64,000 nucleotides of DNA, from assembly GCA_903882805.1 (NCBI GenBank), contig CAIRYK010000088.1:37126-101125 (forward strand), read 5' to 3'. The translations under genes were made by a program, and so were the position numbers. How positions within the stretch are numbered: the stretch's first letter is position 1; each line of letters opens with the position of its first letter. Below are positions 37,053 through 45,599 of this stretch, piece by piece. The notes beneath the pieces were generated by a model. The model had not been told where the DNA came from. It saw nothing but the letters and a program-made list of their open reading frames with translations, and made no database searches. This DNA comes from an uncultured Bacteroidota bacterium (GTDB lineage: Bacteria; Bacteroidota; Bacteroidia; Chitinophagales; Chitinophagaceae).

Positions 37053-38852
37053 CTACATCTTTTCTGGTAGCGCTATACCCATTAAGTTCATTGCATGTCT
37101 TAACACCGATGCAGTCATTGTTGCTATTGCCAGCCTTAGTTGTTTCTTTTCTTCGTTTTCTGCCTTGGCGATGCTGTGCACATCATAGAAAGTATTAAAC
37201 AACTGTGCCAACTGAAACGCATAATTACACACTGATGATGGATTAAATTCAGCCGCTGCATCGCTTAATACATCAGGGTAATGTTCCAATGAGCGGAGGA
37301 GTTTTTTCTCCAATGCCATCAGTTCTTCGTGTACCACAAGCGTTTCCAGGTCTTCAGGTTTTGGTACAATTGTTCTTTGTTCCTTTCTGAGTATGGAGCA
37401 TATACGAGCATGCGCATACTGAATAAACGTAGCGGTATAGCCATGCAAATCTATCGACTCTTTAGGGTCGAATATCATTTTTTTCTTTGGGTCTACCCTG
37501 AGTAGGTAAAATTTCAAAGCGCCAAGGCCAATCATATTGAACAGATTCCTCAGCTCCTCTGGAGAAAATCCGGCCGTCTTACCATTTTCTTCAGCCTGTA
37601 CACGTGCAAGGTTTACCATCTCTGCAACCATATCGTCAGCATCTACCACAGTACCTTCACGGCTTTTCATTTTTCCGCTTGGCAACTCAACCATACCATA
37701 AGAAAGGTGGTAAATCCCATCGGCGCAAGGTTCGCCCAGTTTTTTCAATATCAGTTTCAGTACCTGCATGTGGTAGTTTTGCTCGTCAGCAATCACATAC
37801 ACACTTTGGTTCAGGTTACATTCGTCGTATTTTAGTTTTGCTGTGCCCAAGTCTTGCGTCATGTATACGGAAGTTCCATCGCCTCTGAGCAACAGCTTTT
37901 CATCTAGCCCGTCTTCTTTCAGGTCTATCCATACTGAACCATCTTCCTTTTTGAATAATACACCCTTGTCGAGCCCATCAAGCGCCAGCTTTTTACCCAA
38001 TAGGTAGGTGTCGCTTTCGTAATAAATTTTATCGAAAGAGATACCCATTTTTTCGTAACTCACTTTAAAACCGGCATATACCCAGCTATTCATTGTTTGC
38101 CACAAGTCATAGGTCTCTTTGTCGCCGGCTTCCCATTTGCGCAACATTTCCTGTGCCTCAAGCATTATCGGGGCATCTTTTGCAGCCTGCTTTTCATCCA
38201 TGCCGCCAGCTATAAGCGCAGCAATCTCTTCTTTATAAATGTCATTAAACTTCACATAGTAATCGCCCACCAGATGGTCGCCCTTTATACCGCTGCTTTC
38301 GGGTGTTGCACCGTTTGCATAACGCTGCCAGGCAATCATAGACTTACATATATGAATACCCCTATCATTGATTAGGTTGGCTTTTACTACTTCATTACCA
38401 TCTACCTTTAAGGTTTCCGACATAGCTGCGCCAAGAAATATATTACGCAAATGGCCAAAATGTAGCGGTTTGTTGGTATTGGGCGACGAATATTCTACCA
38501 TCACCTTTCTGCCCTTGGCAGCCTTGTTACCATACCAGGCATTTGCGCCTTCTTTTTTAAGAAACGATATCCAAAATGCATCGCTTACCCTCAGGTTTAA
38601 AAAGCCGCTCACTATAGCATATCCCGAAAACATACCGGTGTTGGCCACAAGATGGTCGCCAAGCGTTTTACCAATTGCATCAGGCTTTTGTCGCAATAAT
38701 TTCACCAAGGGAAACAGTACCAAGGTATAGTCGCCGGTAAATTCAGGTTTGGTCTCATTTACCGCAATCATATCTATGTTAATCGCAGCATCGGGAAATA
38801 ATTGGTTCAAAGCAGCAAGTGCAGCCTGTTTTAATTGATTGGTAAGCGTCAT
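37053..38852 (-). CDS. argS: Arginyl-tRNA synthetase
   Basis: 599 residues, class I. HIGH appears as HFGHLRN in NTNKPLHFGHLRN (residues ~131-143), the KMSKS-like loop as GKMKSREG, and the C-terminal DALR anticodon-binding domain ends the protein (ALEKKLLRSLEHYPDV...). N-terminal Add-1 domain present. The 255-bp gap upstream contains the promoters of argS and of the divergent Xre gene. Confidence 0.97.
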   Translation of the reverse strand: MTLTNQLKQAALAALNQLFPDAAINIDMIAVNETKPEFTGDYTLVLFPLVKLLRQKPDAIGKTLGDHLVANTGMFSGYAIVSGFLNLRVSDAFWISFLKKEGANAWYGNKAAKGRKVMVEYSSPNTNKPLHFGHLRNIFLGAAMSETLKVDGNEVVKANLINDRGIHICKSMIAWQRYANGATPESSGIKGDHLVGDYYVKFNDIYKEEIAALIAGGMDEKQAAKDAPIMLEAQEMLRKWEAGDKETYDLWQTMNSWVYAGFKVSYEKMGISFDKIYYESDTYLLGKKLALDGLDKGVLFKKEDGSVWIDLKEDGLDEKLLLRGDGTSVYMTQDLGTAKLKYDECNLNQSVYVIADEQNYHMQVLKLILKKLGEPCADGIYHLSYGMVELPSGKMKSREGTVVDADDMVAEMVNLARVQAEENGKTAGFSPEELRNLFNMIGLGALKFYLLRVDPKKKMIFDPKESIDLHGYTATFIQYAHARICSILRKEQRTIVPKPEDLETLVVHEELMALEKKLLRSLEHYPDVLSDAAAEFNPSSVCNYAFQLAQLFNTFYDVHSIAKAENEEKKQLRLAIATMTASVLRHAMNLMGIALPEKM

Positions 38853-39107
38853 TTATCGTTATTTGCGGCAAAAATACCGTTTATATCGTTCATTTGAAAA
38901 GCGAATAGTTTCAAAAGGTGACAATAGCATCCTGAGCGATTATTGGAATTTTCCTAAGGTCGTTAATTTTTGGTTTTTGGTTAATATTTTCTCAGAGCGC
39001 TAACATTTTCATCGCAATTTACGTCTATAAAGCAAGAAGTATTTTCGCAAAGCAGATTTCGCTTCCCAATGGCGTTATTTGTTTTAACCCTTATCAATTT
39101 CTCTTTT

Positions 39108-39395
39108 ATGGACATCGGATACGCGCTGAAATCTATCAGAAAACAGCTTTCTATCAGTCAGCAAGACCTTGCGGAAAAATGCCGCATTTCACAAACCTCT
39201 ATCTCTCAAATAGAGAACGGACTTAAACGTCCTACTCGTAAGACAATCGAGAAAATATGTCTGGTACTCGATATACCGGAGGCAGTAATTTACATCGTTG
39301 CTATAGAAGATGACGATGTTTCCCCTTCTAAAAAGGAGATGTACCATCTACTTTACCCGTCTATCAAAAGCTTAGCTTTAGGACTGGTATGTTAA
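39108..39395 (+). CDS. Xre-family helix-turn-helix regulator
   Basis: 95 residues from ATG 39108 (MDIGYALKSIRKQL); an upstream ATG at 39069 adds a hydrophobic leader that is probably not translated. The HTH spans residues 4-58 (QQDLAEKCRISQTSISQIENGLKRP), closest to the lambda-repressor type. A short tail of ~35 residues may dimerise. Stand-alone gene; its target is not evident. Ends in a perfect terminator hairpin. Confidence 0.85.
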   Translation: MDIGYALKSIRKQLSISQQDLAEKCRISQTSISQIENGLKRPTRKTIEKICLVLDIPEAVIYIVAIEDDDVSPSKKEMYHLLYPSIKSLALGLVC

Positions 39396-39396
39396 A

Positions 39397-39440
39397 AATA
39401 AGCAGTGGCGCATACTTAGAATGCGCCACTGCTTATTTAA
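39397..39440. terminator. Bidirectional terminator, 17-bp arms
   Basis: AATAAGCAGTGGCGCAT (39397-39413) and its complement (39421-39437), loop ACTTAGA, between the convergent Xre and phosphatase genes. Confidence 0.88.
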
Positions 39441-39464
39441 CCACTGCAGATTAAATTTCCTTTA

Positions 39465-41117
39465 TTATCTGCTTGAATTGCCAGTCAGTTCTTTTATTGG
39501 CTTACCTATGCAACCGTTGGGCATTTGTATATGGAGCAGCGCGGCTAGTGTAGCGCTAATATCGGTCATGTTCACAACGCTATTTGTTGCTCCGGGCGCT
39601 ATATGCCAGCCAAACCACACCAGCGGTATATGAGTATCGTAGGGATTCCATGTACCGTGCGTAGTTCCGGTTACTACATCGCTTTCATACCATCCGGGTT
39701 GCAATATCACTTGTAGTGTGCCGCTGCGTTTGTTGTTGTATCCATTTATTGCCATGGTTTTAATTAATTCTGGTATAGCAGCGTCGTTTGGGCGCTCCAT
39801 ATCCATTACATAGGCTACTCCGTCTGTTTTATGAATGAACTCTATAGCAGAAGATTTTACCCTTTCGCGGTCCAATTTGGCGTTCGAAATCAGCGTTTCG
39901 TTGAAATAAATCTGGTAGTTTTCAAAATGACTCACCAATGAGTCTTTTCCGTATTTTGCTTTTAGCGCAGCATTAATCGTTGTTTTCAGATTGTTTTTCA
40001 TCAACCCTGCAGGCATTTTGAGGTCTTGCAGGTATTGAGGGTTGTGTGCTGCGCCATGGTCGGCGGTTAAGAATAACAAATAATCATCCTCTCCAACAGT
40101 TCTATCGAGATACCTAATGAAATCTGCAATATCTTTATCCAGCCTCAGGTACATATCTTCAACTTCCACAGCATTTGGCGCAAACTGATGCCCAACATAG
40201 TCCGTGCTCGATAGGCTAACACAAAGAAAGTCGGTGGAAGGACCCCTTCCTAGCCGTTCACCGTCGCTACAAGCTTTAGCCATTTCCAGCGTTAGCGTAT
40301 TGCCAGCTGGCAACGCCTTTATCGTGTTGTATTTTGCTTTGCCTTTCAGCATGCTCGTTTGGTGTGGGAATACTGGAGATTTTTCACCTTTGTATGGCTT
40401 TTCATATTTATTATCGTCGGCAGTGCTTTGCGTATATGTGCTAACGTTGTATAGCAATTCCCAGTTTTGAGCCATAAGCGCATCGGCCAGGCGCAAGTTA
40501 TTAAACGCTTTTAGCCACACGGGCATAGGGTTGCTGTAATAATTGCTACTGCAAAAATTGCCTGTACTGTCATCGAACCAGTAAGCTGCATTGGCTAAGT
40601 GCCCGGCAGGCAATATACTTCCTCTGTCTTTTATGGCTACTCCATAAACCCTTGCGTTAAAGTTTGTAGCCAGCCTAAGTTCGTCGGTGATAGTAGATGT
40701 AAACATATTTTTCGGACTCATTGAGCCTGAAATAGTATCGCCTCCGCCTACGAGGCGTACTGTAGCATCATCTACACAATACACATTCTTGCCCGTTTTT
40801 TCGTCTATCCAGTTATTGCCAGCAATACCTGTAATAGAAGGCACTGAACCAGTATATATACCTGAATGACCAGGCGCAGTAAATGATGGTAAGTAATTGA
40901 TAGATGTATTCTCGCAGCTATACCCTTCACGCAACAGTTTTTTAAAGCCATCAGCGCTATATCTTGCTGAATATCGGTACAAATAATCCCAACGCATTTG
41001 GTCTACCACTATGCCAACCACAAGTTTGGGGCGAGCGGTTTTTAGGTTGTTTGTGTTTTGCCCTATTGATGAAAATGTAGTCAGCAATAAGGCTGCGCTC
41101 AAGCACAAATATTTCAT
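39465..41117 (-). CDS. PafA-like alkaline phosphatase family protein
   Basis: 550 residues with signal peptide (SSIGQ). The core is of the alkaline-phosphatase superfamily PafA group: metal ligand Asp in VVGIVVDQMRWDYL, nucleophile Thr in SFTAPGHSGIYTG, and metal ligands in LFLTADHGAAHNP and later GTTHGTWNPYDTHIPLVWFG. PafA of Bacteroidota is a periplasmic calcium-dependent phosphomonoesterase that frees phosphate even when phosphate is abundant. No Pho-box or PHO-type neighbour seen. Confidence 0.92.
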   Translation of the reverse strand: MKYLCLSAALLLTTFSSIGQNTNNLKTARPKLVVGIVVDQMRWDYLYRYSARYSADGFKKLLREGYSCENTSINYLPSFTAPGHSGIYTGSVPSITGIAGNNWIDEKTGKNVYCVDDATVRLVGGGDTISGSMSPKNMFTSTITDELRLATNFNARVYGVAIKDRGSILPAGHLANAAYWFDDSTGNFCSSNYYSNPMPVWLKAFNNLRLADALMAQNWELLYNVSTYTQSTADDNKYEKPYKGEKSPVFPHQTSMLKGKAKYNTIKALPAGNTLTLEMAKACSDGERLGRGPSTDFLCVSLSSTDYVGHQFAPNAVEVEDMYLRLDKDIADFIRYLDRTVGEDDYLLFLTADHGAAHNPQYLQDLKMPAGLMKNNLKTTINAALKAKYGKDSLVSHFENYQIYFNETLISNAKLDRERVKSSAIEFIHKTDGVAYVMDMERPNDAAIPELIKTMAINGYNNKRSGTLQVILQPGWYESDVVTGTTHGTWNPYDTHIPLVWFGWHIAPGATNSVVNMTDISATLAALLHIQMPNGCIGKPIKELTGNSSR

Positions 41118-41261
41118 TTTACTGGTTTGATTTGTTGATTAATGTTAAATTTCGTAACCGTGCGGCAAAAGTGAGTCATATCGACTTAACAGTCAGTTAT
41201 ATTTTTATTAATTTCGCCCCGCAATTTATTTAACTGTTTTAACAAGTAAACGTAGCACAAA

Positions 41262-42512
41262 ATGGACATATTTGCAAAATTCGAGAAGAGATTGGGCCCA
41301 ATAGGCGATTATGCTGAAAAGTCGCCAGGATATTTTGCTTTTCCAAAACTGGAAGGAGAGATCGGAAACCGTATGAAGTTTCGCGGCAAAGAGAAAATTA
41401 TCTGGAGTTTGAATAACTACCTGGGTCTTGCAAATCATCCTGAAGTGCGCAAAGCAGATGCGGAAGCAGCTGCAAAATATGGTTTGGCATCGCCTATGGG
41501 CGCTCGTATGATGAGTGGAAACTCAGACATTCACGAGCAACTAGAGCGCGAACTTGCTGAATTTGTAGGTAAAGAAGATGCTATGTTGTTTAACTACGGT
41601 TATCAGGGTATGGTGTCTACGATTGATGCTATTTGCGGCCGCCATGACGTAGTAGTGTACGATGCCGAATCGCATGCATGTATTATAGATGGTCTTCGTC
41701 TTATTCCAAGCCACCGTTACGTATACAAACACAACGATATGGCCGATTGCGATAAGCAACTGGCGCGCGCTGCCGAAATGGTGAAGAAAACCGGCGGCGG
41801 TATCCTTGTAATAACAGAAGGCGTATTTGGCATGAGCGGCAATCAGGGTAAAATAAAAGAACTGGCTGTATTGAAAGAAAAATATGGCTTCCGTTTGTTT
41901 GTAGACGACGCACATGGCTTCGGCACAATGGGTAAGCGTGGCGCTGGCATAGGCGATGAGCAGGATTGCATTGAAGATATAGATATATATTTCTCTACTT
42001 TTGCAAAGTCTATGGCAAGCATAGGCGGCTTCCTTGCTGCCGACAAAAAGATACTTACCTTCCTCCGTTATAATATGCGGTCGCAAATATATGCTAAGTC
42101 GCTGCCTATGGCGTTTGTTGCCGGCAACCTGAAAAGACTGGAATTGTTGAAATCGCTTCCAGAACTGCGCGAAAAGCTGTGGCATAATGTGCGCAGATTG
42201 CAAAACGGTTTCAGAGAGCGTGGGTTCGACTTAGGTACTACCAACACGCCAGTAACTCCCGTGTTTATGAAGGGAGGGTTGTACGATGCTGTTCAACTTA
42301 CCTATGACATGCGCGAAAACCACGATATTTTCTGCTCCGTAATCGTTTACCCTGTAATACCAAAGGGACAAATTGAACTGCGTATTATACCTACAGCAGC
42401 GCATACCGATAAGGATATCGACGAAACGCTTGCAGCATTCGATGCAGTGCGCGAAAAATTGGAAAACAAATTATATCCGCAGGAAATGCCTCAGGTGGGT
42501 GTACCTGCTTAA
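41262..42512 (+). CDS. Alpha-oxoamine synthase family PLP enzyme (KBL/SPT-like)
   Basis: 416 residues, fold-type I aminotransferase. PLP residues: His138 in ESHACIIDG, Asp215-Asp216/His218 in FVDDAHGFG and Schiff-base Lys249 in STFAKSMASIGG. These enzymes join an amino acid with an acyl-CoA; candidates are 2-amino-3-ketobutyrate CoA ligase and serine palmitoyltransferase. The Bacteroidota sphingolipid enzyme has a different opening, so I leave the substrate open. Monocistronic, ended by a 52-bp palindrome. Confidence 0.85.
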   Translation: MDIFAKFEKRLGPIGDYAEKSPGYFAFPKLEGEIGNRMKFRGKEKIIWSLNNYLGLANHPEVRKADAEAAAKYGLASPMGARMMSGNSDIHEQLERELAEFVGKEDAMLFNYGYQGMVSTIDAICGRHDVVVYDAESHACIIDGLRLIPSHRYVYKHNDMADCDKQLARAAEMVKKTGGGILVITEGVFGMSGNQGKIKELAVLKEKYGFRLFVDDAHGFGTMGKRGAGIGDEQDCIEDIDIYFSTFAKSMASIGGFLAADKKILTFLRYNMRSQIYAKSLPMAFVAGNLKRLELLKSLPELREKLWHNVRRLQNGFRERGFDLGTTNTPVTPVFMKGGLYDAVQLTYDMRENHDIFCSVIVYPVIPKGQIELRIIPTAAHTDKDIDETLAAFDAVREKLENKLYPQEMPQVGVPA

Positions 42513-42527
42513 TCAACAACTTTGATA

Positions 42528-42579
42528 TTTTTTATAATAGCAATGGGCTGCATATGCAGCCCATTGCTATTATAAAAAA
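42528..42579. terminator. 52-bp perfect palindrome (bidirectional terminator)
   Basis: Bases 42528-42553 are the exact reverse complement of 42554-42579 with no loop bases (centre GCATATGC). Ends in T/A runs on both sides, so it can end transcription of the PLP gene (+) and of the HAD gene (-). Confidence 0.88.
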
Positions 42580-42609
42580 AATATGCACCGCTAAACGCGT
42601 TTTTATCTA

Positions 42610-43254
42610 TCATAACATACTCAACTCAAACTCTTCCAGGCTTCTAAGCTTCCTATCGGCAAGCGCGTATCCGAGATTGTTGAAATTGTGCTCATCTGGC
42701 ACCACTATTACCTTCATTCTGGCAGCTTTAGCGGCTATCATGCCATTTACAGAGTCTTCAAATACGAGACACTGATTTGCTTTCGAACCCAATTCGGCAG
42801 CGCAGTGTAAAAAAACTGCCGGATGCGGCTTACCTAATGCAACAGCATCGGCAGAAGTTATACAGTCGAAATAATGTGTAAGATTGAAATGGTTTACTAA
42901 TTCCATAATCATGCGCATTGGCGAAGAAGACGCCAGTCCGATTTTGAATTTATTATCCCGTAACAATTCCAGCGAACGCTCTACTCCTTTTAGGGCTGAT
43001 GCTCTTTTCTTAGATGCTGCAATTATTTCGTCCAGTATCTCTTCGGCAACATCGTGGGGTGCGCTACCCCTCCATGGATAATGAATTGCCCAATGGTCGG
43101 TAACCTCATATATTCTTAGCCCTGTAGTTTCTTTAAACTGACTCCAGGTGATAGGTATTCCGTGTCTTTGCGCCACGTTCAGCATACACTCTCCCCATAG
43201 AGGTTCTGTGTCCAACAGCAAACCGTCCATGTCAAACAATACTGTATCAATCAT
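42610..43254 (-). CDS. HAD phosphatase, HxpB/YniC-like
   Basis: 214 residues from ATG 43254; an upstream start would add 11. Motif I is DMDGLLLDTEPLW and the C1 cap follows (residues 15-80). The segment GLRIYEVTDHWAIHYPWRG matches E. coli YniC/HxpB, a hexitol and sugar phosphatase. Motif II SSSP, motif III lysine GKPHPAVFLHCA and motif IV VFEDSVNGMIAA are all present. Cytosolic. Exact sugar-phosphate substrate unknown. Confidence 0.9.
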   Translation of the reverse strand: MIDTVLFDMDGLLLDTEPLWGECMLNVAQRHGIPITWSQFKETTGLRIYEVTDHWAIHYPWRGSAPHDVAEEILDEIIAASKKRASALKGVERSLELLRDNKFKIGLASSSPMRMIMELVNHFNLTHYFDCITSADAVALGKPHPAVFLHCAAELGSKANQCLVFEDSVNGMIAAKAARMKVIVVPDEHNFNNLGYALADRKLRSLEEFELSML

Positions 43255-43340
43255 AAATTGGTGGGTCTCAAATAAAATCCTGCGCAATAATGCAGGCGGT
43301 TGGAAATGCTATTTAGTTTACACAAGAATACAGCGGGGTA

Positions 43341-43859
43341 TTAAGGCAATACTTCTATTGTTTCCCAATTACTGTAGGTTGGCTGTATTCGCCAGCCGTT
43401 ATGAGAAATATTGTTTGCTGAGTCGTACACCCAGCGAATTTTATACTTGCCGGGCTTGAATTTGTAGATAACTGTGTTTACATGCTCTACAATCTTTCTT
43501 TCGGTTCTTATACCTTTATCAAGTGGGTCCAGCATATAGCTTACATCATCATCGCCTTCTACATTTACCGGTTTACCATTCATGTCTACAGCCTCAAGGT
43601 AGTAATCCGCATCCTGATACTTTTTGTAGCTGTAAATCATGCGGCTTGGAAAATCTTCCTCTTTACCAGATGTTGTAGATATTGTAACCAAGAAGCGGAG
43701 ATCTACAAGGTCGTTGTCTTCGCTTAATACATACTTATCTTTTACCATCTTTAATTCCAGCTTATATCTGTCAGTTGTTTTTTTCTGACCCCAGACGCTT
43801 GCAAAAGATATCAACACACAAAATGCCATTAACAGGGTTGCTTTATTAAATAAGTTCAT
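43341..43859 (-). CDS. Secreted protein of unknown function
   Basis: 172 residues from ATG 43859 with signal peptide to ASVWGQ; an earlier in-frame ATG (43889) would put 10 residues before a normal signal sequence. The mature part is beta-rich and ends with FKPGKYKIRWVYDS, a pattern like immunoglobulin-type accessory domains. I do not recognise a family. Located 87 bp upstream of the HAD gene on the same strand, but probably separately transcribed. Confidence 0.6.
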   Translation of the reverse strand: MNLFNKATLLMAFCVLISFASVWGQKKTTDRYKLELKMVKDKYVLSEDNDLVDLRFLVTISTTSGKEEDFPSRMIYSYKKYQDADYYLEAVDMNGKPVNVEGDDDVSYMLDPLDKGIRTERKIVEHVNTVIYKFKPGKYKIRWVYDSANNISHNGWRIQPTYSNWETIEVLP

Positions 43860-44117
43860 CCGATTAACGTAGACATTGGTTGTTTTCATAGCGTAAAATT
43901 AGAAAATAAATCAACACAACTTGAGATGCCTTTCATAAATTGGTTATTATGTAACAATAAAAGTGAGCAATTACAGAATCGTTTTGTGCAAATAGTCAGT
44001 GTATTTAGTTAACTGATCAAGTTTCAACAGCATCGAAGTGACTTTTGGGGGGAATTTTAATTTAATTTTCAGCTAATCGCCATTCAAATAGTACTTTTGC
44101 CCAAATTTCAGATACAT

Positions 44118-45512
44118 ATGAAGCGAAAAGCTTTTTACGGTATGCTGTTGGGCGCTTCACTGTTCACATTGAGCCCCAAACAAGCAGCAGCCAAAATCAC
44201 ATTTACCGAGTATAACCTGCCAAATGGTTTGCATGTTATCCTTCAGGAAGATCATTCCACACCTATTGTTGCAGTGTCGGTAATGTATCACGTAGGGTCA
44301 AAAAATGAAGATCCGAAACGTACAGGTTTTGCGCATTTTTTTGAGCACCTTCTTTTTGAAGGTAGCAACAATATAAAGCGTGGTGAGTACATGAAGTTTA
44401 TACAGTCTGCTGGCGGACAGCTGAATGCCAACACCTCTCAGGACCGTACTTTTTATTACGAGGTACTACCATCCAATCAATTGGAGTTGGCCCTGTGGAT
44501 GGAATCTGAGCGTATGTTTCATGCTAAAATTGATACCATAGGCGTAGAAACACAACGTAAAGTGGTAAAAGAAGAAAAAAAGCAGAGCTACGACAATCGC
44601 CCTTACGGTCAGTTAATCAGCGTTATTTTTAAAAATGCCTACACTAAGTATCCTTACAAATGGACGCCGATAGGTAAAGAACAATACATAGACATGGCCA
44701 CTCTGGGTGAGTTTATGGATTTTTACAAAACCTTTTATGTGCCAAACAATGCAGCGTTGGTAATATCGGGCGATATATCAGTGGAACAAACTAAGGAATT
44801 GATTGCTAAATATTTTGCGGAGATACCTAAAGGGACAAAGGCAATACCACGCCCAACAGAAGTTGAACCTGTGCAAACTGCAGAACGCAGAGTTAAGTTT
44901 TACGACAATGTACAATTGCCCGCTGTAATACTGGGCTACCACATACCGAAGCAAGGCACAGGCGATTACTATGCTGTGCAATTGCTCACTCAGCTGCTAT
45001 CTCAAGGTAAGAGCTCAAGGTTCCAAAAGGAAATTGTTGACAAGCAAGAAAAAGCAGTTGAAGCAACCGCTTTTGATCTGAACAACGAAGATCCAGGATT
45101 GGCCATTATGCTGGGTATTGCCGGTATGGGTGTAAAACCAGAAGATTTAGAAAAATCGATGCTTACCGAAATAGATAAAGTAAAGGCATCGGGCATTAGC
45201 GACGAAGAATATAAAAAACTTCAGAATCAAGCTGAAAACGATTTTATTGAGCAAAACCAGAAGAATATAGGTGTTGCAACAAATCTGGCTACTTATTATA
45301 CTTATCACAAAAATGCCGACCTCATCAATACTGAGCTCGATAATTATAAGAAAGTAACTAAAGATGACATAAAACGTGTTGCATCAAAATATTTCACTAA
45401 AGAAAACAGGCTGGTTGTGTATTACCTGCCAAAATCGGAAGAGAATAAAACTGAAGCCGCAGTGAAGCCACAAGCGAAACCGCAGCCAAAGGCGACTCCG
45501 AAAGCTAAATAA
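44118..45512 (+). CDS. M16 zinc protease, catalytic subunit
   Basis: 464 residues from ATG 44118 with signal peptide (to QAAA). The inverted zinc motif is intact: HFFEH at residues 73-77, and the distal glutamate is in KVVKEEKKQSYDNR. Two M16 halves cover the length; a Lys/Pro/Ala-rich tail (residues ~445-464) ends it. Probably periplasmic. A TACTTTTG -7 element is at 44092-44099, 18 bp before the ATG. The second M16 gene follows after 87 bp; see the next entry for the partnership. Confidence 0.92.
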   Translation: MKRKAFYGMLLGASLFTLSPKQAAAKITFTEYNLPNGLHVILQEDHSTPIVAVSVMYHVGSKNEDPKRTGFAHFFEHLLFEGSNNIKRGEYMKFIQSAGGQLNANTSQDRTFYYEVLPSNQLELALWMESERMFHAKIDTIGVETQRKVVKEEKKQSYDNRPYGQLISVIFKNAYTKYPYKWTPIGKEQYIDMATLGEFMDFYKTFYVPNNAALVISGDISVEQTKELIAKYFAEIPKGTKAIPRPTEVEPVQTAERRVKFYDNVQLPAVILGYHIPKQGTGDYYAVQLLTQLLSQGKSSRFQKEIVDKQEKAVEATAFDLNNEDPGLAIMLGIAGMGVKPEDLEKSMLTEIDKVKASGISDEEYKKLQNQAENDFIEQNQKNIGVATNLATYYTYHKNADLINTELDNYKKVTKDDIKRVASKYFTKENRLVVYYLPKSEENKTEAAVKPQAKPQPKATPKAK

Positions 45513-45599
45513 TTTTTTTAACGCTGAAATATTGCAATAGGTTCTAAAGGAGTATTGCGGTTTTAGTTTTTAACAATCGACAACAAAAACTAACTTTTA

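Noticed and set aside
41541..42203. 220-residue minus-strand frame opposite the PLP enzyme
   Set aside because: Shadow of the strongly coding + strand with no domain.
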